From positions 96,427 to 160,426 of the forward strand of contig NZ_FNFL01000007.1 in the NCBI RefSeq assembly GCF_900101125.1: a DNA stretch of 64,000 nt. Direction: 5' to 3'. This DNA is from Sediminibacillus albus (GTDB lineage Bacteria > Bacillota > Bacilli > Bacillales > Amphibacillaceae). Shown piece after piece: positions 52,595 through 62,963 of the stretch. Numbering within the stretch: the stretch's first letter is position 1; every line of letters starts with the position of its first letter. The position numbers and the translations under genes were made by a program. The notes below the pieces were generated by a model that worked only from the letters and a program-made list of their open reading frames with translations, was not told the DNA's origin and searched no databases.

Positions 52595-54163
52595 ATGTCC
52601 AAATTGGACTTAAAGCAATTTGAGAAAAAACTGATTGTCAGGAATATAGAAAAAGAAGATATTGATCAAATTTTGCAAATGCAAAAGCGTTGTTTTCCGA
52701 ATATGGACCCGTGGAAACGGGAGCATTTACTTAGTCATTTAGACCATTTTCCAGAAGGGCAATTTTGTATTGAATTGGACGGCGACATTATTGGCAGCTG
52801 TTCCAGCCTTATCGTCAATTTTGATGAATATGATGATAAACATACGTGGGATGACATTACAGATGAAGGGTATATTACCAACCATGATCCGGAAGGTTAC
52901 AATTTATATGGGATTGAAGTGATGGTCGATCCTGAATATAGAGGAATGAAAATCGGGAAGCGGCTGTATGAAGCTCGAAAGGAATTGGCGAGAGAACTAA
53001 ACTTGAAGAGCATTATCATCGGCGGCAGGATTCCTAATTACCATAAATACCAGCATGAACTGACACCAAGAGAATACGTAGAAGAAGTCAGCACAAAAAA
53101 TATTTATGATCCAGTTTTGACTTTCCAGATTATGAATGGATTTACCGTCATGCGGATAAACCCAGGGTACCTGCCCGATGACGTACAGTCAGCTAAGTAT
53201 GCCACCTTAATGGAATGGAACAATATCGATTACCGGGCAAAATCCAAGCGCCATTTTAAGACGGCCTATCCGGTAAGAATTACCGTCATTCAGTACATGA
53301 TGAAAAATATTGAGTCGTTTGAAGAATTTGCCCGCCAGGTGGAATATTATGTCGATGTTGCTTATGATTTCGGCTCCGATTTTGCCGTTTTTCCGGAAAT
53401 ATTCACCACGCAGCTGATGTCCTTTCTAGAAGAAAAGGTACCATCTAAAGCAGTACGCAAACTGTCTGAATTTACGGAGGATTATATTGAATTGTTCTCC
53501 CATTTAGCGATGAAATACAATGTCAATATTGTCGGGGGATCTCACTTTGTCGAAGAGGACGACCATATTTATAATATCGCTTATCTTTTCCGCCGCGACG
53601 GAACGATTGAAAAGCAGTATAAAATTCATGTTACTCCTAATGAAAGAAAATGGTGGGGAATTCAGCCGGGCGATGCTGTGAAGGTGTTTGATACCGATTG
53701 CGGGAAAATAGCCATACAAATTTGTTATGATATCCAATTTCCCGAACTCACCCGATATGCGGTCGATCAAGGAGCGAACATTATCTTCGTTCCATTTTGT
53801 ACGGACGACCGCCAGGGGTATTTGCGGGTCCGATATTGTGCCCAGGCTCGCGCCGTAGAAAACCAGGTGTACACGGTGATAGCAGGAACTGTTGGCAACC
53901 TTACCCAAGTAGAGAATATGGATATTCAATACGCTCAATCGGGTATATTCACTCCGTCTGATTTTGAATTTGCCCGAGATGGAATCATCGGCGAATGCCA
54001 CCCGAATATTGAGACGGTAGTTGTCGGTGACGTCGATTTAGAAATCTTAAGAAGACAACGTAAATCAGGTACAGTCCGGCAGTTAAGGGATCGAAGAAGG
54101 GACTTGTTTGAAATAAAATATAAAAATATCAGGACAGAGGTAAAGCCTCAACAGAAGGGATGA
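52595..54163 (+). CDS. yhcX: GNAT acetyltransferase/carbon-nitrogen hydrolase fusion (YhcX)
   Basis: The 522-aa protein fuses a GNAT domain (residues about 10-190, with the acetyl-CoA loop VDPEYRGMKIGKRLYEARKE) to a nitrilase-superfamily domain (about 225-490). The nitrilase triad is Glu in VFPEIFTT, Lys in QYKIHVTP and Cys in IQICYDIQFPE. B. subtilis YhcX has the same organisation; the physiological substrate is unknown, though amide hydrolysis is expected. The ATG at 52595 follows AAAGGAGCTCGATT. It is separated from the SDR gene by only 7 bp. Confidence 0.92.
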   Translation: MSKLDLKQFEKKLIVRNIEKEDIDQILQMQKRCFPNMDPWKREHLLSHLDHFPEGQFCIELDGDIIGSCSSLIVNFDEYDDKHTWDDITDEGYITNHDPEGYNLYGIEVMVDPEYRGMKIGKRLYEARKELARELNLKSIIIGGRIPNYHKYQHELTPREYVEEVSTKNIYDPVLTFQIMNGFTVMRINPGYLPDDVQSAKYATLMEWNNIDYRAKSKRHFKTAYPVRITVIQYMMKNIESFEEFARQVEYYVDVAYDFGSDFAVFPEIFTTQLMSFLEEKVPSKAVRKLSEFTEDYIELFSHLAMKYNVNIVGGSHFVEEDDHIYNIAYLFRRDGTIEKQYKIHVTPNERKWWGIQPGDAVKVFDTDCGKIAIQICYDIQFPELTRYAVDQGANIIFVPFCTDDRQGYLRVRYCAQARAVENQVYTVIAGTVGNLTQVENMDIQYAQSGIFTPSDFEFARDGIIGECHPNIETVVVGDVDLEILRRQRKSGTVRQLRDRRRDLFEIKYKNIRTEVKPQQKG

Positions 54164-54170
54164 TGAATGA

Positions 54171-54902
54171 ATGCTGAAGGACCAAGTAGCTATTGTGACT
54201 GGAGCGTCCCGCGGCATTGGCAAAGAGATTGCCCGCCAGCTTGCTAAACAAGGGGTCAAGTTATCGATAATGGGAAGCTCTGAAGAAGTCCATAGAACCA
54301 AGCGGGAAATAGAAGCGGAAGGGCATTCCGATATTTTTTCTTTCCGTGCAGATGTGACCAAAGAAAACGAAGTGGACCATGTAATCGAAGCAACCAAAAA
54401 TGCTTTCGGCTCCCTTGATATCCTTATCAACAATGCTGGCGTCGTTATCTCTAAGAAAATAAAAGACATTACGGTGGAAGAATGGAGAAAGACATTTGAA
54501 GTAAATGTGCAGGGAGTTTTTCTATGTACTAAAGCTGTTGTGCCTATCATGAAGCAGCAGCAATCCGGAACGATTATTACGATCTCCTCGGATGTTGCCA
54601 GATATGCGATTGCAGAAATGGGATCGCTGTATACGTCGACTCAATATGCAGTACAAGGCTTCATCGCTTCGATTGGCCAAGAATTAAAGGGTGATGGAAT
54701 TCGTGTAGGCACGATCAACCCAGGGTTAGTCAATACGAATTTCGGAGCCATTCAAGGTAATGAACAGGGCGGCGAAAAGAAAGACTGGCTCAAAGTAGAA
54801 GATATCGCAGATGCCGTTATTTATATGGCGGGTGCGCCCAAACACATGCTTATTGACGAGCTATATCTACATCCATTAAGCCAAAAATACCCACGAACAT
54901 AA
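54171..54902 (+). CDS. Short-chain dehydrogenase/reductase with substituted catalytic lysine
   Basis: The 243-aa protein is a classical SDR, with TGASRGIG cofactor motif (residues 10-17), NNAG (87-90), Asn112 in VNVQG and catalytic Ser139/140. The active-site motif is YTSTQYAVQGF: Tyr154 is present but the Lys expected at 158 is Gln. The Lys normally lowers the Tyr pKa and binds the nicotinamide ribose, so activity may be reduced or lost. It is FabG-like in sequence. It lies 7 bp after yhcX and is probably co-transcribed. A strong terminator follows. Confidence 0.86.
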   Translation: MLKDQVAIVTGASRGIGKEIARQLAKQGVKLSIMGSSEEVHRTKREIEAEGHSDIFSFRADVTKENEVDHVIEATKNAFGSLDILINNAGVVISKKIKDITVEEWRKTFEVNVQGVFLCTKAVVPIMKQQQSGTIITISSDVARYAIAEMGSLYTSTQYAVQGFIASIGQELKGDGIRVGTINPGLVNTNFGAIQGNEQGGEKKDWLKVEDIADAVIYMAGAPKHMLIDELYLHPLSQKYPRT

Positions 54903-54908
54903 TAGCCG

Positions 54909-54942
54909 GAAGGGGACACCATAGATGGTGTCCCCTTCTATT
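54909..54942 (+). terminator. Terminator after the SDR gene
   Basis: A 14-bp perfect stem GAAGGGGACACCAT / ATGGTGTCCCCTTC (54909-54938) precedes TATTTATT. Confidence 0.88.
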
Positions 54943-55032
54943 TATTAAAGCTACTCGATCAACTTTGGTTGAAAGTAGAGCGACTAACACGAAAAGAGGA
55001 TCAACACTGAAAAAGCCAGGGAAACCGGCAAC

Positions 55033-55072
55033 AAAAAGCGGAGGGTCTTGTTTACCGGCCCTCCGCTTTTAC
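55033..55072. terminator. Terminator hairpin between SDR and YhdB-like genes
   Basis: AAAAAGCGGAGGG (55033-55045) pairs with CCCTCCGCTTTT (55059-55070) around an ACCGG-containing loop. T/A tails on both sides suit the converging genes; on the minus strand it ends the YhdB-like gene. Confidence 0.8.
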
Positions 55073-55090
55073 TGAAACGCCTTTCTTCGC

Positions 55091-55321
55091 TCACACTTCT
55101 ATCGCTGGAGTGTGGGCCATGGCATGGTCGATATAGTGAAGCAGGCTTTCGTGTGAATTTATTACTGTTTGTTCATTAGGGGTGTAGTGAAAGGCGTGAA
55201 GAAAAGCCTCGATTTTTTTGGCTAAAATATCATCGTTTGTCCGGACCATGAGGACAAGTAAGTCGTCCCATTGTCCCCAAAGCGTATAGTAAAGAGCTTT
55301 ATCGTAATCAGGTATAACCAT
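55091..55321 (-). CDS. yhdB: YhdB-like small protein
   Basis: The 76-aa soluble protein begins MVIPDYDKALYYTLWGQWDDLLVLMVRTNDDILAKKIEAFLHAFHY. It resembles the small conserved bacillary protein YhdB in size and in this opening as I remember it; function unknown. Synteny supports the name: in B. subtilis yhdB lies not far from spoVR and downstream of the yhc genes. On its strand AAAGAGGGATAAAA precedes the ATG. It converges with the SDR gene and diverges from the YhcN-type lipoprotein. Confidence 0.6.
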   Translation of the reverse strand: MVIPDYDKALYYTLWGQWDDLLVLMVRTNDDILAKKIEAFLHAFHYTPNEQTVINSHESLLHYIDHAMAHTPAIEV

Positions 55322-55464
55322 TTTTATCCCTCTTTTCTAAAAGGGTTAATTTTATTGTTGCCTGATTTAAAGAAACAATTTGCGAACGTTTTTGGAGATA
55401 CAGGTAAATGTTTACGTCTCAAGAAGAACTTCAATTTTTCCATGGATTGGCGGTTAATAGTTGC

Positions 55465-55493
55465 GCATAAACAAAACCAGTTAAACCATACTA
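55465..55493 (+). promoter_or_regulatory. Forespore sigma-G/F promoter for the YhcN-type gene
   Basis: GCATA (55465-55469), 17 bp, CATACTA (55487-55493) matches the sigma-G/sigma-F pattern exactly in both boxes. It lies 34 bases before the start. B. subtilis yhcN is forespore-expressed. Confidence 0.7.
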
Positions 55494-55527
55494 GCATTAA
55501 ACCTAATATAAGGAGGAAAATACACCA

Positions 55528-56250
55528 ATGAAATGGAGAGCTTTAGGCGTTACTTTATTAGGTACAGCTATGCTTATGGGATGTCAAAATGATGGCGGAA
55601 ACCAGACAGGGCAAGGTACAGATGATGGAGTACAACAAACCCGCTTTAATGACACGACAGATTACCCGTTGAACGGTAATCAAACAGGTACGCGCAACAA
55701 CCAGGGAGACAACCGTAACATGGCGAACAATGGTAATGTCAATAACCAGGGAAATCAAAACAATAATGTCGGCCAAAATGGGCAGAACAATGATCAATAC
55801 GAAGTGAATGAAAAACTTGCTGACAGGATTTCTGAGCAGGTAGATGATATTGATCGTGCATATGTGCTGACTGCAGGTGGAAATGCTTATGTTGCAGCCG
55901 AGCTTAACAAGGGAAACAATAACAACACGGGCGGCAACAATAACGGCGATGACGGAAACAATGCAAATTTCGGGAACAACGGTAACAATGGAAACGGCGG
56001 CGACACCGGAACCAACATGAATAATAATCAGAACGGCAATAATGAAGTCAGCGACGAAGTAAAAGAACAAGTTTCCAAAGTTGTAAAGCAAGCGGACGAT
56101 AACATTGAGAACGTCTACGTTTCGACAAACCCTGATTTCGTCAATTTAACAAATGATTATGTAGATGATGTCAACAATGGCGAACCTATCGAAGGATTTT
56201 TCGAGCAATTCGGCGAAATGACAGAACGTATTTTTCCGCAAAACAGATAA
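55528..56250 (+). CDS. YhcN/YlaJ-family spore lipoprotein with Asn/Gly-rich inserts
   Basis: The 240-aa lipoprotein has signal MKWRALGVTLLGTAMLMGCQN (lipobox LMGC). It has two recognisable YhcN-like half-domains, VNEKLADRISEQVDDIDRAYVLTAGGNAYVAAEL (about 92-125) and SDEVKEQVSKVVKQADDNIENVYVSTNPDFVNLTNDY (about 175-215). Each is preceded by a low-complexity run of Asn, Gly and Gln. YhcN is a lipoprotein of the spore inner membrane region of unknown function. A perfect forespore promoter lies upstream. The ATG at 55528 follows AAGGAGGAAAATACACC. Confidence 0.85.
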   Translation: MKWRALGVTLLGTAMLMGCQNDGGNQTGQGTDDGVQQTRFNDTTDYPLNGNQTGTRNNQGDNRNMANNGNVNNQGNQNNNVGQNGQNNDQYEVNEKLADRISEQVDDIDRAYVLTAGGNAYVAAELNKGNNNNTGGNNNGDDGNNANFGNNGNNGNGGDTGTNMNNNQNGNNEVSDEVKEQVSKVVKQADDNIENVYVSTNPDFVNLTNDYVDDVNNGEPIEGFFEQFGEMTERIFPQNR

Positions 56251-56264
56251 CCCTTATGTATAAC

Positions 56265-56297
56265 AAAGCCGTCCATTCTCAATGGGCGGCTTTTTCT
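56265..56297 (+). terminator. Terminator after the YhcN-type gene
   Basis: AAAGCCGTCCATT (56265-56277) pairs with AATGGGCGGCTTT (56281-56293), loop CTC, followed by TTCTTT. Confidence 0.9.
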
Positions 56298-56367
56298 TTA
56301 TGGCGATACTCCTGGCGGGAAAGACTTCCTACTATGTGAAAACTACATAAACGAGAATGATTGTAAA

Positions 56368-56441
56368 TTGATAATACCCATTTATTATGTTATATTATTA
56401 CCATTAATCCCAATAAAACATAGTGTATTAATAGGAATTAA
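56368..56441 (+). promoter_or_regulatory. Promoter and CymR-like operator of the yrrT operon
   Basis: TTGATA (56368-56373) and TATATT (56391-56396) are spaced 17 bp. Just downstream TTAATCCCAATA (56404-56415) and its near-complement within TATTAATAGGAATTAA (56426-56441) form a dyad resembling the CymR cysteine repressor box (ending ATNGGAATTA). CymR controls this operon in B. subtilis. Confidence 0.55.
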
Positions 56442-56465
56442 AAATAAATGGGAGTTGAAATAAAA

Positions 56466-57107
56466 ATGGGCCGTGAATTTGTTGATCTGTTTGATAAGTG
56501 GGCTGGTTCTTATGATGAAAGTGTAACGGGGCATGATCCTCAGTATCGTGCTGTATTTGATAAATATGATACAATATTGAATGAAGTAACAAACCATGCA
56601 GAAGGAAATGTTTTGGAGTTTGGCGTCGGCACAGGCAATCTTTCAAAAAAACTGATGGATGCCGGCCATACCGTTATCGGCGTTGAACCTTCACAAGCAA
56701 TGCGCGAGGCAACTGCCGAAAAATTTCCTGACCTGACCGTATTTGATGGCGATTTTCTTTCTTATCCAGATTTGGATGTACCGATTTCTACCATCGTCAG
56801 CACGTACGCTTTTCATCATTTAACAGATGAAGAGAAGGGGCGGGCAATCAAAGGCTTCAGCAAGCTGCTCCCGAAAGGCGGGAAAGTAGTCTTTGCGGAT
56901 ACAGCTTACAAAAGCCAAGAGGAAAAAGATAAAATCCATCAGCTTGCCAAAGACAACGGTTATCAAGATCTATTATATGATTTAACGACTGAATACTATC
57001 CGATGGTGGATGTCCTCAAGGATCTGTTTGAAGACAACGGATTTTATGTTACTTTTAAACAAATGAACGAATTCGTTTGGCTCATGGTAGCTGACAAACA
57101 AGCATAA
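56466..57107 (+). CDS. yrrT: SAM-dependent methyltransferase YrrT
   Basis: The 213-aa class I methyltransferase begins MGREFVDLFDKWAGSYDES and has the SAM motif VLEFGVGTGNLSKKL (about residues 47-60) and motif-II-like VFADTAYKSQEEK. B. subtilis YrrT has the same length and start. It is the first gene of the methionine-to-cysteine operon there; its substrate is unclear. I use ATG 56466, not 56448, because it restores the family start and GGGAG lies upstream. It heads the yrrT-luxS-mccA-mccB cluster. Confidence 0.9.
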   Translation: MGREFVDLFDKWAGSYDESVTGHDPQYRAVFDKYDTILNEVTNHAEGNVLEFGVGTGNLSKKLMDAGHTVIGVEPSQAMREATAEKFPDLTVFDGDFLSYPDLDVPISTIVSTYAFHHLTDEEKGRAIKGFSKLLPKGGKVVFADTAYKSQEEKDKIHQLAKDNGYQDLLYDLTTEYYPMVDVLKDLFEDNGFYVTFKQMNEFVWLMVADKQA

Positions 57108-57144
57108 ATAAAGATGTAACTTTTCTCAAAGGAGTGGAGAAATA

Positions 57145-57612
57145 ATGGCAGAAAAAATGAATGTAGAAAGTTTCAATCTTGATCATACTAAGGTAAAAGC
57201 GCCTTATGTCCGTCTTGTAGGGGTGACTACTGGGCAAAGCGGTGACAAAGTGTACAAATATGACATCCGCTTCTGCCAGCCGAATAAAGAGCATATGGAT
57301 ATGGCTGGTCTACACTCAATCGAACATTTAATGGCAGAAAATATCCGCAATCATATGGAAAATGTGCTGGACATCGGTCCTATGGGCTGCCAGACAGGGT
57401 TCTATTTAGCCATAATTAATAATGACAGCTACGAAGAAGTCTTAGAAGCATTGGAAAAGACCTTGCAGGATGTACTTCATGCTACAGAGGTACCAGCTTG
57501 TAATGAGGTTCAATGTGGTTGGGCTGCTAACCACAGCTTAGAAGGAGCTAAAAAAATTGCTGCCGATATGCTGGAAGGTAAAGATGAATGGCAGCAGGTC
57601 TTTGCAGAGTAA
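57145..57612 (+). CDS. luxS: S-ribosylhomocysteine lyase LuxS
   Basis: The 155-aa metalloenzyme has the metal-binding [10 protein letters not shown] (His57, His61), a later Cys123 in VQCGW and the catalytic Cys82 in [10 protein letters not shown]. LuxS cleaves S-ribosylhomocysteine to homocysteine and DPD, the precursor of autoinducer-2. In B. subtilis luxS is a separate gene, while yrrT-mtnN-mccA-mccB form the operon. Here luxS takes the place of mtnN, so homocysteine is made directly beside the enzymes that consume it. The ATG follows AAAGGAGTGGAGAAATA. Confidence 0.96.
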   Translation: MAEKMNVESFNLDHTKVKAPYVRLVGVTTGQSGDKVYKYDIRFCQPNKEHMDMAGLHSIEHLMAENIRNHMENVLDIGPMGCQTGFYLAIINNDSYEEVLEALEKTLQDVLHATEVPACNEVQCGWAANHSLEGAKKIAADMLEGKDEWQQVFAE

Positions 57613-57624
57613 AGGGGCGCAGAT

Positions 57625-59681
<2,057 letters not shown>

Positions 59682-59686
59682 GCAGG

Positions 59687-59722
59687 AAAAGCAGGGCTGC
59701 GGATGCGGGCCCTGCTTTTATT
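59687..59722 (+). terminator. Terminator after mccB
   Basis: AAAAGCAGGGC (59687-59697) pairs with GCCCTGCTTTT (59709-59719), followed by A/T sequence. Confidence 0.9.
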
Positions 59723-59778
59723 ATATAGAAAAAATTGTGGTAAAATGATAGCAGTGACTAGTAAAGGATGTGGACGAA

Positions 59779-61155
59779 TTGTCAGAACAAGTTTTGAATT
59801 ATCTACAGGACAACCGTGAACGTTTATTAGAGAAGCTCAATGAATTTTTATCAATTCCAAGCATTAGTACGGAGAGTGTACATAAGCCAGACGTTGCTGT
59901 GGCTGCAAGGTTTGTGGCGGATCATTTAACAGATATTGGCTTTAACCGGGTGGAAGTTCAGGAAACGAAAGGCCATCCGCTTGTGTATGGGGAGTGGATG
60001 GGTGCAGGAGATGGTGCACCGACCGCTTTGTTGTATGGCCATTATGATGTGCAGCCGGCAGATCCATTAGATTTATGGGACAGTGAACCATTTAAACCGG
60101 AGGTTAGGGACGGCAGATTGTATGCTCGCGGAGCAAGTGATGATAAAGGGCAGGTATTCATGCATCTCGCTGTATTTGAAGCTTTTATGAAAACTGAAGG
60201 TGCAATACCAGTTAATATTAAGGTTTGCATTGAAGGGGAAGAAGAAATCGGTAGTGAAAACCTTTACCAGGTCTTAGAAGATAAAAAGGAGCAATTCTCT
60301 GCTGATTTTGCTATTATTTCCGATTCAGGAATGGTTGATACCGGACAGCCGACAGTATTATACGGATTAAAAGGTTTTACTGGCCTTGAATTCACTGTCC
60401 ACGGACCTTCCAGTGACTTACACTCAGGAATTTACGGAGGCGTCGTCCGTAACCCTGCGATGGCAATGGCACATTTGCTTGCATCCCTGAAGGACGAGCA
60501 GGAGGTTGTTCAGGTGGATGGATTTTATGAAGGAGTGAAAGCGCTTGGTGAGGAAGAACGGAAGTTGATTGCTGAGGTACCTGGCGAGAATTATCAGCAG
60601 ACTACCGGGGTGGAGGAAACGGTTTCGGAGAAAGGCTTTACAGCTAAAGAGCACATGATGGCACGTCCGACCATGGAAATTAACGGGTTGTTCGGTGGTT
60701 ATCAGGGCGAGGGCACTAAAACGATTATCCCTTCTTCTGCAACAGCTAAACTTACGTGCCGATTAGTCCCGGGGATGGACCCAGCTCGTATTCAGCAGCT
60801 GGTCATCGATCACTTGCAAAAACATTTGCCAAGCGGGGTAACCTTGGACATTAAGCCTGAACCACTTTCTGCCAAAGCATATAAAGTTAACCCTGATCAT
60901 CCATTGATAAAGATTGCCGGCCAATCACTACAGCAGGCGTTTGGAAAAGAGCCAGTATATGCCAGACTTGGCGGCTCGATTCCGGTAGTAGAATCAATTG
61001 ATTCTATTTTCCGCATGCCGGTGGTTCTGCTCGGTTTTGGCACTCCTGAAGACAGGCTGCATTCCCCTAATGAAAGCTTCCCGCTAGAGAGCTTTGATAA
61101 AGGAATGGAAACACTTGTTTATTACTGGAGCAAGGTGAAAGACACATCACTATAG
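59779..61155 (+). CDS. M20-family metallodipeptidase
   Basis: The protein (458 aa from TTG 59779) matches M20 dipeptidases of the carnosinase-like group. Metal and catalytic residues are in LLYGHYDVQPADP (His, catalytic Asp), LYARGASDDKGQ (bridging Asp), IEGEEEIGS (catalytic Glu plus ligand) and ISDSG. A lid/dimerisation domain includes HGPSSDLHSGIYGG. It hydrolyses dipeptides or aminoacyl conjugates in the cytoplasm. Start choice: TTG 59779 is ten bases after AAAGGA, while GTG 59770 is too close to it. Confidence 0.9.
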   Translation: MSEQVLNYLQDNRERLLEKLNEFLSIPSISTESVHKPDVAVAARFVADHLTDIGFNRVEVQETKGHPLVYGEWMGAGDGAPTALLYGHYDVQPADPLDLWDSEPFKPEVRDGRLYARGASDDKGQVFMHLAVFEAFMKTEGAIPVNIKVCIEGEEEIGSENLYQVLEDKKEQFSADFAIISDSGMVDTGQPTVLYGLKGFTGLEFTVHGPSSDLHSGIYGGVVRNPAMAMAHLLASLKDEQEVVQVDGFYEGVKALGEEERKLIAEVPGENYQQTTGVEETVSEKGFTAKEHMMARPTMEINGLFGGYQGEGTKTIIPSSATAKLTCRLVPGMDPARIQQLVIDHLQKHLPSGVTLDIKPEPLSAKAYKVNPDHPLIKIAGQSLQQAFGKEPVYARLGGSIPVVESIDSIFRMPVVLLGFGTPEDRLHSPNESFPLESFDKGMETLVYYWSKVKDTSL

Positions 61156-61160
61156 GGAGA

Positions 61161-61470
61161 AGGTTGGACCTAATATAAATCCACTTGCAAAAACCGAACG
61201 AGAACAGCATAGGATTTTAAGGGAATCTTCAGGCATTCGATTGATGACGAAATGGAATATATATGGCGATTAACAGTAAGTTTTTTCTTAATAGCATTTT
61301 TCGATAAGCACTAATTTACCGCGAAGTACACTGCCTGCCCAAGTTAAGCACCAACTGTGTTCGCAGGTTATATTAAATAGTAGAAAAGAAAAATCGAACG
61401 AGTTCGAATGTTAAGGATTTCGAATCATCGTTCGATTTTTGCTTTGGCCACTATCCTTTTGTCCCAACCT
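61161..61470 (+). repeat. Composite intergenic repeat, copy F (no inner segment)
   Basis: This 310-bp copy lacks the GC-rich inner segment and about 100 bp downstream of it; GATAAGCACTAATTTAC joins directly to CGCGAAGTACACTGCC. Its termini show the inverted repeat best: AGGTTGG at the left and CCAACCT at the right. The CGAACG hairpin arm occurs near both ends, and the end hairpin is 61389-61440. It lies between the dipeptidase and PCYCGC lipoprotein genes. Confidence 0.82.
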
Positions 61471-61557
61471 CTTTGTGACGGTTTCATGAAAGTTGATCCT
61501 TTTTTGCCGCAAAATGCTTAAGATGGCTTATAATTAGCGAATAAAGGAGTGAGAACT

Positions 61558-62037
61558 TTGAGAAAAGCAAGTATATATGGAATTGTATTATTGCTTGCAC
61601 TGCTAGCGCTGGCCGCCTGCAGCAACGAGCAACAAAAACAAAGCCGGGCAGAAAATCTGGCTCCTAATCATGAAATGACAGCAAGCACCGATGAACTTCC
61701 TCAATTTTTAAGCAAGGCTTCTGAAGACTTACAATTGGTTTATCAGACAGCTGCCGAACATAAACAACTACTCGAGCATATTCCATGCTATTGTGGGTGC
61801 AGTGACGATGCTGTCGGCCACAAGGACAATTATGACTGCTTTGTCTATGAGAAAAAAGAGAATGGAGAAGTTACTTGGGATACACACGGGATGGCTTGCC
61901 AAGTATGTATTGACACAGCGGTATATTCGATTAAGGAATATAATAATGGAACAGAAATTTCGGCAATCCGCGAACATATCGATAATACTTATCAAGGAAA
62001 AGGTTATCCAGAACCAACGCCTACTCCAGAAATATAA
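61558..62037 (+). CDS. PCYCGC-motif lipoprotein
   Basis: The 159-aa lipoprotein has signal MRKASIYGIVLLLALLALAAC (Cys21) and the diagnostic HIPCYCGCSDDAVGHKDNYDCF, then GMACQVCIDTA with a second CxxC. The family (PCYCGC motif) is widespread in bacilli; the clustered cysteines suggest metal binding or redox chemistry at the cell surface, but function is unknown. TTG 61558 is eight bases after AAAGGAG; GTG 61549 overlaps that site. It is flanked by repeat copies F and E. Confidence 0.85.
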   Translation: MRKASIYGIVLLLALLALAACSNEQQKQSRAENLAPNHEMTASTDELPQFLSKASEDLQLVYQTAAEHKQLLEHIPCYCGCSDDAVGHKDNYDCFVYEKKENGEVTWDTHGMACQVCIDTAVYSIKEYNNGTEISAIREHIDNTYQGKGYPEPTPTPEI

Positions 62038-62042
62038 AATAG

Positions 62043-62730
62043 TGGCTGGGCATAACATACATCCACTTGCAAAAATCGAACGATAACAGCTTATGAAGTT
62101 TTAACAGGCCATCTTCAAGCATTCGATTGATGGCGCAAGGGAATATAAATGGCGTTGGAACAGTAGTATCGGAAAAGCGCTAGTACGGCGCGATATCAAG
62201 TAAACCATAAGCATTTGTGTTCTTCTGAAAACAGAACGCAGACTCAGTGGAGGAAATCCACGGAGACTCCTGCGGGAGGGAAGGCCTAGGTGGGACCCCG
62301 CAGAGCGCAAGCTCGAGGAGGCTCACCAGCCGCCCGCGGAAAGCGTAGTGTATTTCCGCAGCGGTGTCGTCATGCAAGGTAGTAAGAACAGCCGTATAAG
62401 CGCAGGCAGTATAGGTATAGGTAGACTCCAGTGGAAACAATACGAGTTTGAAGCCCCGTAAGAAGCCGCTTTTTGCTTCAGAGGACAAGAAAGGCTTCGG
62501 CAGCGACTCATCACACGCAGAAAATGGCTCCTTTATTTTCAAGGAGGCTGAAGCCGTCCCCACGGAAAGCGAAGTATTCTGCCGGCACCTAACTTTGTTA
62601 GAAGGAAAAAAATAGAGTTGTACCTGTGTCCGCAGGTTATCTTAAATAGTAGGAAAGAAAAATCGAGCGAGTTTGAATATTATTCGAATCATCGTTCGAT
62701 TTTTCTTTGGCTTTTAGCCTTTTGTTCCAA
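62043..62730 (+). repeat. Composite intergenic repeat, copy E (longest, direct inner segment)
   Basis: This is the most complete copy. It has left end GGCTGGGCATAACATACATCC, the GC-rich segment 62189-62363 in direct orientation, a middle module with paired CTTCGGCAGCGACT and GGAGGCTGAAGCC segments, the end hairpin 62658-62704, and a degraded right end (TTTGGCTTTTAGCCTTTTGTTCC). It occupies most of the 926-base gap before spoVR. Bases 62731-62900 show no gene. Confidence 0.82.
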
Positions 62731-62902
62731 ACACTTTTGCTTGAAGAGAACCTGAGGGGTTTTTCGGCAAATTTTTTGTTCTTCCCTCGAGGGGAGATAC
62801 CACTTGGTTTCACTCGATCCTCCATGCAAAATACCCGAAAAGAAGCTTCTCCATACAGGCGAGTCCGGTAAGTAAACGATACGTGCCGTCAGCCTTTTAT
62901 TT

Positions 62903-62931
62903 TCATCATCTCCCTGTCTTGTTCATATATT
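62903..62931 (+). promoter_or_regulatory. Sigma-E-like promoter for spoVR
   Basis: TCATCAT (62903-62909), 14 bp, CATATATT (62924-62931) fits the sigma-E pattern at 5/7 and 8/8, 33 bases before the start. B. subtilis spoVR is transcribed by sigma-E. Confidence 0.5.
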
Positions 62932-62963
62932 GAGGTAACACCACCAAAAAGGGGAGATCGTCT

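Noticed and set aside
53504-54001. 165-aa ORF antisense to yhcX
   Set aside because: It lies wholly within a well-supported conserved enzyme, with no start signals.
55558-56091. 177-aa ORF antisense to the YhcN-type gene
   Set aside because: It is Ile/Val-rich because of the sense Asn/Gly repeats; a low-complexity shadow.
56251-56465. SAM (S-box) or T-box riboswitch before yrrT
   Set aside because: No T-box motif or S-box aptamer is visible; the space holds a terminator, a promoter and a CymR-like dyad.
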